From Sordariomycetes sp. S80-01Y (lineage: Eukaryota; Ascomycota; Sordariomycetes), in NCBI GenBank assembly GCA_037042185.1, contig JAXQJY010000032.1, positions 1,178,001 through 1,242,000 on the forward strand: DNA of 64,000 nucleotides, given 5' to 3'. Under the pieces are notes generated by a model, which did no database searches, was not told the DNA's origin, and worked only from the letters and a program-made list of their open reading frames with translations. Below are positions 1 to 11,555 of the stretch, one piece after another. Position numbers and translations under genes: made by a program. Positions within the stretch are counted from its first letter, which is position 1; each line of letters begins with the position of its first letter.

Positions 1-4
1 TTGG

Positions 5-2081
5 ATGGTTTTCCTCATGCTGGGGATGAAGATTACAGGACATTCCAGCCACGTGTTGGATGGAAAGAATGGGTATCTTGTCAGGGCGGCGGGCGTCGCT
101 CTCGTCATACCCTTTGTCTTTGCTTTCATTGGGCCTATGCTGGTTCTTTGGCGTTCAAAAGGAGGTACGAAAGACGCAAAGTCCTATCTTATCGGAATTG
201 AGGGCTTTTTGGATGTAACACAGGTTGAGAGATACCTCTGGGGCCACAACTTTGGACTCATGGCCCAGACATCGAACATTCCCATCTACAGGGATACACC
301 GCGGGACGTGCTTCACGCGCAGCCCGAGTCGGAGGGCCTTGAATTCACTTTGGTCGACACCAACGCTCGCACGGTAACCCACTTCCGTGCTAGCAGACCG
401 CCTGTAGCGATGTTTGTCTGTGGTCAAGAAGGGGGTCTGCAAAGGGCATTGCTATGCTCATACGACGCGGATAGCAATACTTACTGTCGGGAAACAGTCC
501 TCAAAGTACATAGCAAAGTATTGGGACAGATGAGGCGTGTTGAAAAGTTCCGCTTTGCCCTAGAGATTCCCCAAAGCGAGGAAGACATCAACAACCTACA
601 GATGACAGACGACATCGCTGCCAAATCGAATGGTGTTGATGGGGCATCCGAGGCGGTGCTTGATGACGGGAAACGATCCCTCAAGCTTGAATGGTCTTTC
701 TTTCTTATTGCACTTGTAAGTCACTGGCGTCCTGAGCACCCTAGTTCCCTGACTGACCTTGGCTAGATGGGGTTCCACAGCTACTACAACTTTGATACCC
801 TCATTGCTCTCGAACTTCGCCCTGGCGCAATAGCAATCCCATATAGCGTCGGGTTCATCCTCAGCCCACTGATTCCACATATCTTCCCGTCAAACATGCC
901 TCTTAGCCGACTTATTCCCAATTTGGCTCTCCTCAAGGGCCTTCTTGTGTGCCTAAAGACCCTCGGGCTCGACGAGTTTGAGTCTTACGCCTCCGTGTCC
1001 ACTTATGCTGCGACCGCGGGAGTCTCGGATGGTGCCTGCCTTGCGGTTTTCGTGGTCTTCTGCTGGTCTTGGTTTGACCTCGTGCGGTTGCCGCTGAGGA
1101 TGCTGATCTGGACTTGTGGCCTGATGGTGGCAGCGGGGGTCTGGCACGCGATGTTTCCGAACATTCGATCGTACCGGAACATTCTTCTTGACCTCGAGCC
1201 TTTCTTCTATGCGCTGCTGTTCTTCGCCGTGAGTCTGTTCGGTTGGAATCTAATCACCACACCGGATGAAGTCATGTGGTTGGATGCGCACAAGAGAGTG
1301 CTATATGAAAGAAGGTCAGCGGCTTATAAGTGGGAGACTCGGAGTGAGAAACCAGAGCGCGCTTCAAAGAAGGTAAGTCCAAATGCATCCCTCACACGCT
1401 GCTCGGTGTTGATCGGGTTCATAGCACCCATTGCTTTCGAGGCTGCAGCCTTGGCTGTTCTGCATGATATGTTTCCTGAACGCGGCGACTGCATTACCCG
1501 TGCCAGACGGGCGGAAGTGGACGCCTCTGAACGCGTTCGAAGCAACTCTCATGCTTCTTCTTCCCTGCCTTGTGCTGTTCAAGCTCCCGCAAGCAACTGG
1601 TATGTGCCTTTTGAATTCCAAGGAACAGGGAGCTGATTCTCGTAGCTTTGATGGGAATCCTAGGCCTGGCCACATCACTTATTATATCTATCGTCAAGCA
1701 TCTGACTAACAGCTCCCTCGTCTTCGTTCTGATGCGCTCACAGATGTTCGTAACACCACGTGAGTATCCCTGGTCCACCTATCTCCCTTCCGACCAGTTC
1801 ACTGATATTTGGCAGTAATCTGGGCAATGATTGTCTCTTCCTCATCAACACGTTCCGAGGGGCACTGGTCGCTGAGACTATCTCTTGTGGGGCATGGTGC
1901 AGGTAGGCTCGTCGGGCAGACACATCCAGGTATAAGCTGGACAGCACCCATTATGGCGATGGAAATCATGCTCATCGGCTACACCTGGTTTCTTCAACAT
2001 AGAACGGATACGGAAGAAGCGAGGGCCATTCGGGAAATGCCCATAGGGGAGGAGTATCGCGATGATGTCGAGGACATGTAA
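5..2081 (+). CDS. Multi-pass membrane protein of unknown function (5' end may lie outside the window)
   Basis: I do not recognise a named family. The exons I can follow are 5-715, 767-1372, 1425-1599, 1646-1759 and 1816-2081, giving about 623 residues. All four introns have GT/AG ends, and the reading frame is kept across each one. The protein has a hydrophobic stretch near residues 29-50, then a soluble part (about 60-230) with a WGHNFG motif, then several membrane segments in the second half. Examples of the latter are LMILIWTCG-like and FFYALLFFAVSLFGW stretches and a segment near the C-terminus. The soluble part resembles a conserved Pezizomycotina hypothetical family, but I recall no function for it. 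The frame is open to the left edge, so the real start may be upstream of the ATG at 5. The last exon is the least certain because another frame is also open around 1820-1900. Confidence 0.62.
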
Positions 2082-3523
2082 CATAGTGTCTCAATGTGAA
2101 GCCCAGTGCCGTATCCGTATGTGTCGAGGCGGATTCCCGCGCGCGCCAAGAAATTCGCCAGCTCTACCTATCCGTGTGCAAAAGTTGATATTGGATCGAG
2201 ATTCAGAGGCCCCGGCTCGATTTGAGAAGGTTTTCGGGGGAGGCAAGGGATTCGCATGTCTCTGATGTGGCCACAAGACGTAAGTATGTGGCGGTACAGT
2301 GTAGATTATAGCCAGCAGTGATCCTTCAAGGCGCAGGTAGGCTACCTCTAGTCAGCGTGGATAAGGAAGTCAGTGAGCACAAGTCAGATTCGTCGCCACG
2401 ACGTCGTGGACACCGCTGTGTACATATGCGCCAGACATAGTTAGCAAGTGACTGCGACGCATTCATTTTTATTTTGCAGAAGAAGACGACCTGAGTCGGT
2501 CTCATGCGCTTGTTGCTGCTTGGTAGGGCTGGGCAGGGTTATCTCTCTGTGTCGGTCGGGCACCCTCTACACAGGACACCGGGGCACTGCCCGAGGCCCA
2601 GCTCTCTCTTTGGCAAGGCTGCAAGCTGACGCGGGAGATCATCGAGACCATAGAGCCTGTCGCAAAGATACGCGCCCCAGGTTTCCGGGCGCAGCAAATC
2701 ATGGCTCGCATCTCTCCTGTGCAGCGCGCATAGCCGTCGAGCTGCGGACCAGCGGCAAACAAGCCTTGCCATCTTGCCACAAGCGCCCGCGCCCCCCCTG
2801 GATGCAGATTTTGCAGATGCCCATGCCGTGGGGAGGAGGGAGAGAAGTCTACCAAGGTCTTGAAACATTTTCACGCCTAAAGGGGTAACGGATAGATTCG
2901 AAGCGCCGGGGTTGTGGGAAAAAAACGCACGCGAGAAACCAAAGGCTTGGATGGTACTCCGTAGCGGGGGGAGCTAGGGGGGGTGCTGTCGGAAGCCCTT
3001 GACCAGGTTCGGATCTTGAGACTCCAGCGACCAGTCCGCGGTCTTGGGATTGTTTTCAATAAACAGCCCAATCCTGATGTCCTGCTCTATCGTCTTGCCG
3101 AAATGTGATACTTGGCTGACCAGCAGAAGAAAAGACAGTGGAATTGATGCGTTACCGTGATGTCTTACAAGGGCACTATCAGGTACCTTATGCACCCCCT
3201 GATCGGCGGGTTGGGCTGCGCTGGAGTGACTGGACCGGTCCCCGCCCCCTCCTTGTGCCAATGTTAGTGCCGTCACCTCACAGGTGCCTCGGGCGCTATC
3301 AGATCCTGAACCATCCCACCGCGCGCACTGACGACCAGGTTGCCCAGCCTCGACTCGCTCGTTGCCATTTCTTCTTTTCCATTCTTCCAGCTGTCGAATC
3401 CGTTACACAGCGACGACTCTCGGCTTTCAAGCGCCCGCACGATTTCGCGTCCGTCGCAGAGGATCTCGACTGTTCTCCTACTGTTCTTCCTCTCCAGTCC
3501 TCGCCGTTGCAGTGGTCCCGAAA
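2082..3523. other. Intergenic region upstream of bem1
   Basis: I see no convincing coding region here. The open frames in 2450-2890 have no recognisable motif and exist on both strands. From about 3360 to 3520 the + strand becomes rich in TC and C, as expected for the promoter-proximal or 5' leader region of the next gene. Confidence 0.5.
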
Positions 3524-5894
3524 ATGAAGGTTCGTCTAGCCTGTCCCCCAGTGTTCGCAATTGCACCCGGCCCCCTCCACGCTATCCCCGAGACCGCGAG
3601 CAGCCAGAGGCGAGGGAAGTAGCTTGGGACTTATTCTGGGGCTTTGGATCCGAGTCAGTGCATGACTTGGCTTGCGCCTCGAGCTTCGTGGCATTTCGTC
3701 TCATCAGATTCCGCCCATGCTCTGGTGATGCGCTGCGCTCGCCCCCGCTTCGACGCTGGTATTATCGTCTCAGGCTTGGGATACGTCGGATGCCGTGGCG
3801 TATCTTGCTAGGTCTCGCACGATTCTTGGTACCTCGCAGGATCCGCGTTGTCAGGGGTTTCGAGACTGTAAACCGGTTGAGATCGCGTGCTAACCGCCAT
3901 GCGCTTTGCCCAGGCCCTCAGACGCTCCATCAAGGGCGACAAGGACAAGTCGAACCACACGTCCTTCTCGCAAAAATCGCCCTACGCCATTGTTCCTCCG
4001 AAAAAGGTACGTCTATTCCGACGAAAATCACATGGATGGACGCCGTTTTGCATCGCTAGACTGGCCTGTCCACTGTCGTGGCCTTGGGAGACAATTAACA
4101 GGTTTAGGTCATCCGCGCACTTTACGACTATGAAGCACGATCCGACCAAGAGCTGGGCTTTTCACGAGGCGACTTCTTCCACGTTATCGGCCGTGAAGAC
4201 GACTCCGACTGGTACGAGGCCTGTAACCCTTCCGTCCCTGATGCACGTGGTCTCGTGCCCGTGGCATTCTTTCAAGCACTTGGCCCAACGGGCACCGAAC
4301 GAGACAGCGGCCACTCCGACGGCGCTCGAATCCCCTCAGCGACGAAGAGCCCCGATCACGACTCAGGATATAGCGAATCGCAATCGCACGGTGGGGGGAT
4401 CGCGTCGCAGGGCATCTCGGGGCCTATCTCAGGTCCCATCTCGGGACCGCAGCGCAAGTCAGCGGGCAAAGGGCAGAACGGACCTATGATCTACGGAGTT
4501 GTCATGTTCAACTTCGACGCAGAGCGACCAGACGAGCTGGACGCAAAGGCAGGAGAGGCAATCATTGTCATCGCGCAGTCAAATCCTGAGTGGTTCGTAG
4601 CCAAGCCCATTGGTAGGCTGGGCGGGCCAGGCTTGATCCCTGTATCCTTCATCGAACTACGCGACATGGCGTCGGACAAGCCGCTTGCCGACCCCGCAGC
4701 TGCGATCAAGAAGGCTGGTGTTCCCAAGGTTGAAGAGTGGAAAAAGATGGCCGCCGAGTATAAGAACAGCAGCATCACTCTCGGAAAGTTTGAGGTTGGA
4801 GGGGCCGGTGGAGGGCAGCCCATGGAGCAGGCCATGGAGCGGATGAGCATCCAGCAACAGAACGGGCGCCAGAGCAGTCAAACGAGCTTGCAGCAGCAAC
4901 AGTCGGCTGGGCGAATGAGCCAGCGCTCCGGATCGCAACAACAGCAGCAACAGGTGCAACAGAACCAATACGCGTCCAAGTCAACGTCACAGCTATTTGC
5001 GCCTATCCAGGCGCGGATCCCACGATACTGTTTCGCAGAGGAGAAGTACTGGTTCGTCATTGAGGCTATGCTGGAGGATGGTCGGCAGTGGGAGCTTTCG
5101 CGCTACTATGAGGATTTCTACGATTTCCAGATCGCATTGCTCACAGAGTTCCCTGCCGAAGCCGGAAACACGGGTACGCAAAAGCGCACATTGCCTTACA
5201 TGCCAGGACCGGTCAACTACGTTACGGATGCCATCACAGAGGGCCGTCTGCACAACTTGGACGCCTATGTCAAGAACCTACTGAACCAACCACCGTACAT
5301 CTCGCGATGTCTGCTAGTCAAGCAGTTCTTTGCGCCTAGAGAAGGAGACTACGAGATTGATCTGAACGAGGCTGGAGGAGAATACAGGCTATCACAAGGG
5401 TCGCAAATGTCGTCGAACGAGTCACCGGCAGATGGAACGTCGCGGCAATCATCGAGGAACAACCTCAACGGTGGCTCTGGTGGGGGTGGTTACGCAGGAT
5501 TATCAGCCACACCACGTCAAATGAGCGGCGGTGGTCACCAAGGTACGTTTCCAGATTCGCCTCCGCTGCTGCTATGCTCTGGCTAACTTGGACAGCTCAA
5601 CATTCCAAATCCCACTCTCACTCCCAGTCGCAATCCCAACCACCGACATCAGCAATGAAGGTCAAGATGTACTACAACGGCGACCTGATCGCCATCCGCG
5701 TGCCATCCGACATTGGCTTCAACGCCCTCTTTGATAAGATCCGCGACCGACTCAAAGTCCCGGAGGGCGACCAGATGCAGCTGTTCTACAAGGACGAAGC
5801 GAGCGGGGATAAGCCGAATCTCATGAGCGATGGTGATTTGGATTACGCGTTGCAGCGGAATGAGAAGCTCCTGCTCTTCGTTGAAGTTGTCTGA
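3524..5894 (+). CDS. bem1: Bem1/Scd2-type polarity scaffold (SH3-SH3-PX-PB1)
   Basis: Bem1 is a cytoplasmic scaffold that ties Cdc42, its exchange factor Cdc24 and PAK kinase together at sites of polarised growth. Exons: 3524-3529, 3914-4006, 4108-5542 and 5596-5894 (610 residues). The domain order is complete. SH3-1 is at about 34-91 (starts VIRALYDYEA) and SH3-2 at about 161-218 (IYGVVMFNFDAE). A Q-rich linker at about 282-320 is followed by a PX domain at about 336-444 (basic residues, RRYYED-like core). A C-terminal PB1 domain at 531-610 (MKVKMYYNGD) should bind Cdc24. I chose the ATG at 3524 because a 384-nt intron (donor GTTCGT, acceptor CCCAG at 3913) then joins ATGAAG to GCCCTC, giving MKALRRSIKG, the usual start as I recall it. 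The alternative is an unspliced start at 3899 (MRFAQALRR), which leaves every domain unchanged. Confidence 0.93.
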
Positions 5895-6847
5895 GCGTCA
5901 GCCGCCACTTTATGGCAACTTACTCTTCTTTTGAGGCTCAGGAATGCTTCGGCAGCATATCCGCTTCGCAACGCACTGCGAAATTTGGGCATCTCATTAC
6001 GCACGCGAACAGCACCTCCCTTCCGGCATAACTTTTGGCATGACGGACGTCAGAACGCCCGGCCTGCGCCCTCTTTTTCTATCCAAGGAATATCTTACTA
6101 GCTGGACGACCAGATGGCAGAGCATCGTGACGGCGCCCAGTGGAATTCACGTTCCTTCCACCAACGCTCGTTACCCTTTCCCCTTTCGACAATACCGCGA
6201 GCTTATCCTCGGCAAACCTTGAGCTCTCCCATTCCCAGGCACGCAAAAAGCTGGGACCTTGGGAACCCGAGGGTCTGACCTCGACTGTTTATATATGATG
6301 CGATTAGTGCCCCTTGGTGCCCGGGGCAATGTCTGGCGAAGGACTGGCGTTCTGGAAAGGCAGGGAAATTTACAGCAGTTACTCAACGAATACCACGAAT
6401 GCCTCATCTGTTCCCAGCTTGTGTTGGCTTTTTGCCAGTGATGTGTTGGTATTTCATCCCCGTTGTGTGTAGTAGGAGAAAATTAGTGGCAGCCAGGGTG
6501 GAAGCATGGGCGACAACACACCAGTCATCTTGCGCCGGAGTGAAGGTTTGCAGTATTTTGAGATGAGTCTATTATTCCCAGTTTCCGTCTATGAGCCGTC
6601 CGTCAGCTCTATGTACTCCTGTATGCAGTCCCTCAAAATGCAGATTTACAGCATGGCATGACATGTATGGTCATGGGATCGTCAAAAGCAACCAAACGCC
6701 CGCTCGCCGTAGTGTACAGTAATGTACAACCAAAACCAACATTTGTCCGCGTGAAAGACAGTTCGAAACCACGCAAAGCAAAAAAGAAAAACCCAGCACG
6801 ACGTCCTGCGTAAGATCTCGTCAAGTCTTACGGACGAGAATAATTCT
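5895..6847. other. Intergenic region between convergent genes
   Basis: This stretch holds the 3' ends of bem1 (+) and of the gene on the - strand at 6848-7888. Short open frames are present on both strands without motifs or splice structure. I see no gene or RNA here. Confidence 0.5.
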
Positions 6848-7888
6848 TCAGTCCTCCAATCTCCCCATCAAGCTCGCCCTGACCTTGGTATTAACGACGC
6901 CGCCCACGCCAAACGCGGGCACGATCCTCCCGATCCTCGCCAGCGCACTCGGCAGCCACGCGCCCCTTACCAGGTCCCACCTCTCCCTCAGGCTGGGCGC
7001 CCCCGGCAGACCTTTGGGTCTGTTGTACATGTCCAGCCCCAGCAAGTGCAGCGGCGTGGAGAAGAGCTGCACGAAGGCGGGCGCGGCGAACTGGGCGGCC
7101 GTCGCGCCGGAGACGTGCTTCCTCCACCCGTCCCTCAGGTTGGCGTCAATCTTGGGGGCCAGGAGCGGCGGGACGTTGAAGCTCGCGAAGATGGTGAGGC
7201 AGTCCCGTATGGTGAAGAGCGCGTAGGACGCGGGGGGGACCGGCCTGGGGGTGGCACCCGGCGGGCCGAAGAGCTTCACGAAGACCTGGTCCTTGTAGAT
7301 GCAAAGCCCGACGTTGGCCGCGCTGCTGGCGGCGAACTTGGGGGTGCCGGCGGTGACGTGGCTGGGCTTCCTGTTCTGGACGGTCGAGAATGCGGTGTCG
7401 AGTGTGTTGGCGGTAAGGTAGGTGCCGCCGTAGAGCATGAGGATGAGGGCGGTGGGTTTGGAGAAGAGGATGTGGTGCGGTCGGAGGGCCAGGGTCTTGA
7501 AGGACCGCTTCAGAGACTCGCAAAGGGTCGCGGCCCCGGATGCGTTCTCCATGATGCTTCTATTACAACAGTTAGCTCGGAATTGGGGTAGAATGTTGGG
7601 GAAATCAGCGTACCGGTCGATGATGGAGATGAGTGGTGCGACGAGAGCTCCCGCGCATCCGGCGCTGAGGAAGTCCGAGGCCACGCGCAGGCCCAGCCTG
7701 TCAGTGTTCCATGTCTTCTTGGGGGCGATGGTCGCGGCGGGAGGTTTCGTGTTGAGGCTCAACACCGAGGTTGGTACAGCTGTCTGATCGGAGGGCTTCA
7801 TGACGGCGACGGGGTCGCGCCAGGGGAGGAGGACGGGGCGATCAACGGGGTGTAGGGGGGGCGAGATGCGCAATTGGAGGCATTGCAA
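6848..7888 (-). CDS. Conserved fungal membrane protein, mitochondrial-carrier-like
   Basis: Two exons, 7888-7614 and 7559-6848, are separated by a 54-nt intron (7560-7613) with GTACGC/AATAG ends and a GCTAAC branch site. The intron is a multiple of three without a stop, so an unspliced translation also stays open. The spliced product is about 328 residues. After a polar N-terminus comes a Gly/Ala-rich hydrophobic segment containing SAGCAGALVAPLISIIDR, which looks like a degenerate mitochondrial carrier first helix with a P-x(5)-D-R signature. Further weakly hydrophobic segments follow (LILMLYGGTYLTANT; LTIFASFNVPPLLAP). The family is conserved in filamentous fungi as far as I recall, with no assigned substrate. 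The start could be the ATG at 7888 or the internal one at residue 30. Carrier membership is inference. Confidence 0.75.
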   Translation of the reverse strand: MQCLQLRISPPLHPVDRPVLLPWRDPVAVMKPSDQTAVPTSVLSLNTKPPAATIAPKKTWNTDRLGLRVASDFLSAGCAGALVAPLISIIDRYADFPNILPQFRANCCNRSIMENASGAATLCESLKRSFKTLALRPHHILFSKPTALILMLYGGTYLTANTLDTAFSTVQNRKPSHVTAGTPKFAASSAANVGLCIYKDQVFVKLFGPPGATPRPVPPASYALFTIRDCLTIFASFNVPPLLAPKIDANLRDGWRKHVSGATAAQFAAPAFVQLFSTPLHLLGLDMYNRPKGLPGAPSLRERWDLVRGAWLPSALARIGRIVPAFGVGGVVNTKVRASLMGRLED

Positions 7889-8899
7889 CTGCGCTTCGAC
7901 GGATCAAGACTCTGCGGATGAAGGCGGCTAGACGAAGGGAGGACGCAAACAGCGGCGGTGATTGAAGGTCCTAAGAAAAGGGGAAACAGGATAGTACGAT
8001 AATATGAGGTGAGCAGAGCAGAGCAGCTTCAAGGTGCGCTGGGGCTGCATGATGACAAAATTTCGAGCTGATTGGAGAGCCGAGATCGGAGGTGGGCCGG
8101 AGACGCGCCGTTGGGACCCGGCTGCCGGCATCGTGAGCCCGGATTGACGAGGGCCGTTGCGGCGGATGGACGGGCTGCGCTGGGAATTGTAGCGTGTATA
8201 GTTGTCGCAGTCTTGTTGCATCATGGACTGAGCTTGCCAGAGACTGGGCGCGCTAATTTCTCTGGTTCCTGTTGAGAATTGGAAGCTGCACGGGCGTCTT
8301 CTACGTACGGACTCGTGTGGTACCCATGTAAGTGGTCTCGGGGGTCGCGCCGATGCCATCCCCGAATCGCCGCAATCCTGGAACCCGTCGCGTATGTCAA
8401 CTCCGATGCAAGCCGATTGTCTTGGACCCCTGATGCAGCCCCTTTTCGGCAACGGCTCTCTCGTCAGCTTCGGTTGTAGCGTGGTGAAGATGCATCTCGT
8501 GCAGGTTACCTCTGACGTGGGACCACTTGCGCACCACTATTCGTAGTTGTGGGAGCAGTTGGTGGCGGTATCTGTCGACTGAAATGTCCGAGACTGGAGG
8601 CCTGCTACGCCGACACCAATGTAGTAGATACTTCTTTCTCGCGCTGAGAGCGCAGGACGCTGGACTATCTGCGACCTTGCGCAGTGTCCGAAGTAGGGCG
8701 ACGTCCACCAGCTTTTGAATTGGGCGGAAGTGTGCCTTGAGAGTGCCACCGTATCTGCCCTGACAGTGACACCTGCCAAACGCGGTAACGGCACAAGGCA
8801 AACATCACTTCAACCTCAGACTTCATCACCCTTCTCACTCCTCCATCAAAACCCCCATCGCCATCATCCAGCGGACCAGCATTTGCAGAGCCCTCCAAG
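7889..8899. promoter_or_regulatory. Shared divergent promoter region
   Basis: This 1-kb stretch separates the starts of the - strand carrier-like gene and the + strand peptidase. It should therefore hold both promoters. The last 80 bases before 8900 are CT-rich and AC-rich, typical of a fungal 5' leader. I cannot point to specific factor sites. Confidence 0.45.
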
Positions 8900-11064
8900 A
8901 TGCGCGTCCAAAACCTCACCGCCGAGGCCCTTCTCTCCCTCCCCCGCCGCTCAATCGCCCTCCCCAACCCGACAGGCACGTCCCTCATCTACAGAGTCTC
9001 AACCCACTCATTCGCCAAGTCAACCGCCTTTGATGAGATTCGAGTGATGGACGTCCGCACTGGCGGTACGAAGCAGATCGTCGCGCACCCCGCCGTTCAC
9101 GATGCGCAGTGGCTGCCCGGTCCTCTCAACCTGATTGTATACCTGAGAGATGACGACCAGGGAGGGACGGAAGTTAAGATTGCCAACACGGGAGATCTGC
9201 CTTGGGCGCACAGAGTTGTGGCTAGATTGGACGGGAGGGTAGGGAATCTGAAAGTGAGGATCCAGGGAGACGGGACTTTTGTGCTGGCCATGACAGGCCT
9301 GGTGGGGGATGACGGGGAGTTGTGGAATGGCCAGAGGGAACAAGTGAGCAGCACGGCGAGAGTCTTTGACACGCCCAACGTCAAAGTTTGGGATGGTTTC
9401 TTCAACGCGAGGAGGCATGGACTGTGGTACACTGCCATGACATACGACCGCGGGTGGTTTGGCGTCAAGCAGCCCCTGGTCAACCTTCTGAAGGATATGT
9501 CACACCTTGAGCCGGCGGGGATCTATGATGTCGACGATGCAAAAAAACACTTTGATATCGGCGAGCATGGGATCGCCTTCATCGCCCGGGATGTGACAAA
9601 TCGAGATCCCAGGAAGAAACTCGACACGCAGCCATACTACTGCCACACCGACGACTTCACTGCTCCGCCACCATCGAAGCCTCGACTTCTCCAGCTGCCC
9701 AGATCAACAAGCACAGGTACGCAGACAACCATCAGAGTCGCCCCCGAGTCTCGCCACGTCGGCTTCCTTCACCACTCATCCTCAGACGTCATCAACCAAA
9801 AGCTGTACATAGCAGCCCTCCCCAATTACGAAGCTCACGAGGCTTTCATCGGAGACACAAATCCAGACATTTACGAACCTCCTACCGGCTTCGACTTTGC
9901 CGGCGCACACGATGAAGTGATCATGACAACACAGCTTCACGGTCGAACGGCACTGGCGCACATGAGATTGCGCGAGGGTGAAAGCCCAAGGGTCTTCACT
10001 TTTGGTAATTCAGTGACGGGATATTTCCCATATCTCGAGGGACGATGGGATAGACTATTGGTATCGAGCTCGAGTCTTGTGGAGAGTTCTGTTTATCAGA
10101 TTGTTGATGTCAAGGAGGGGAAGGTCCTGAAGACAATATCCAGTGTGACCCAAAAGGGAAAGAAATTGGGTTTGTCGGGCGACATGGCGTCGGACCTCTG
10201 GTTCGAGGGGGCTGACGGGATCTGTGTTCACGCGCTGGTAGTGAAGCCCAGCAATTTTGATGAGAAGAAGAAGTATCCTTGGGTGTTGATGCCGCATGGT
10301 GGACCGGTGTCGGCTTGGTCCAATGAGTGGAGCTACCGTGTAAGTCGTCAATGCTTCCTCACTATTTGCAAAGCTGTCTACTCACCTGTGGCCAGTGGAA
10401 CCCAGCAGCATGGGCAGAGCAAGGCTACATCGTAGTGCTCCCCAACCTGTCCGGCAGCACGGGCTACGGCCTTGCGTTCGCCCGCAGAATCAACGACTCC
10501 TGGGGTGGCAAGCCGTACGAGGACCTCGTCAACCTGGTGAACTGCCTCAAAAGCTTTCCATACCTCGACCAAGACAGAGCTGTTCTCGCGGGTGCAAGCT
10601 ACGGCGCATACCTGATTTCCTGGATCTTCGGCCATGACCTGGCGAGGGTGTTCTGCTGCGCGATCTGGCACGATGGCGTGTTCGCTATTCCGACGCTCAT
10701 GCTGCAAACAGACTTCCCGGACGATGATTCTGCATTCGCAGGGCCTCCCTATATCTGGCAGAACTCCAAGAATCTGGAGAAGTTCAACCCGGCAAGACCA
10801 GATTTGTTGAAGAACTGGGCACGGAACGCGCCACCTACGCTTGTCGTCCATAGCGAAAAGGACTATCGCTGCCCTGTGACAGAGGGTCTAGCCATGTTTG
10901 AGTCGTTGCAGGCGCAAGGAGTCCCGAGCCGATTTCTCACCTTCCCAGATGAGGGGCACTGGGTTCTCAAGCCCAAGAATTCCTTGGAGTGGCATAAGAC
11001 GGTTTGGGACTGGATGAGGAGATGCTGTAAGGGCGAGGTGAAAAGGGGGGACGCCACGTGGTAA
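8900..11064 (+). CDS. Dipeptidyl-peptidase V-type serine peptidase (S9)
   Basis: This enzyme should release dipeptides from peptide N-termini. Exons 8900-10339 and 10396-11064 (56-nt intron, phase 0) encode 702 residues, a normal length for the S9 prolyl-oligopeptidase clan. The first about 450 residues look like the beta-propeller part. The C-terminal alpha/beta-hydrolase has the catalytic triad Ser548 (GASYGAY), Asp636 (SEKDYRCP) and His668 (DEGHW). The LMPHGGPVSAW stretch just before the intron is the HGGP oxyanion region. There is no signal peptide: the N-terminus is MRVQNLTAEALLS, whereas the well-known secreted DPP V enzymes have one. A cytosolic DPP V-like paralogue is therefore likely. 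A CT-rich leader precedes the ATG. Confidence 0.93.
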
Positions 11065-11555
11065 GGAGCTGATCAATGTTACCATCTCGACGCCATTTTG
11101 TCCCGCAGCTCCGTGTCATCACATGGCCTCCAGAAACTTTGGAAAGATCTGCCGTAGACTTCAGTCCTGATCTCGGGCCATCATCAGGTTCGGTCGAAAG
11201 CTCCATACCGAATTGGCCCTCCCCATTGGCGCGCATTTACCCCCAGTCCCCGCGCCCCATGCAGCAGCCTAGTTTCTCCATCGCCAACCACTGCCGAACC
11301 AGTGACGACGATCTCCTCGAGATAAAGGCGCGCCGAAAAAGGCTTGGCCAACGTCCACGGGCAGCGGAGCATCCCCCAAGACAGCCCCTCGCCCGCATTT
11401 TCCCCGCATGCCGTCGTCAGAGCCGAGAGGCAGTGTGGGGAGTCCGGTTGGGTGCTCGGGGCTTATAAGTGCCGACGAGCTCCCTCTCCCCCCGGATGGC
11501 TCTGTACCTGCTCCTCTCTGATCTGAGCTTTTGGCTGTCAATTGTGTGGCCCACG
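11065..11555 (+). promoter_or_regulatory. Promoter region of the GH5 gene with a TATA-like box
   Basis: A TTATAAG element at 11463-11469 lies about 90 bases before the ATG at 11556. It is followed by a pyrimidine tract (CCCTCTCCCCCC) and a leader. This is a good match to a fungal core promoter. No coding region is supported in this stretch. Confidence 0.5.

Noticed and set aside
7046-7591. A 181-residue open frame on the + strand opposite the carrier-like gene
   Set aside because: Very Gly/Arg/Glu-rich composition typical of antisense to a GC-rich gene, and no motif.
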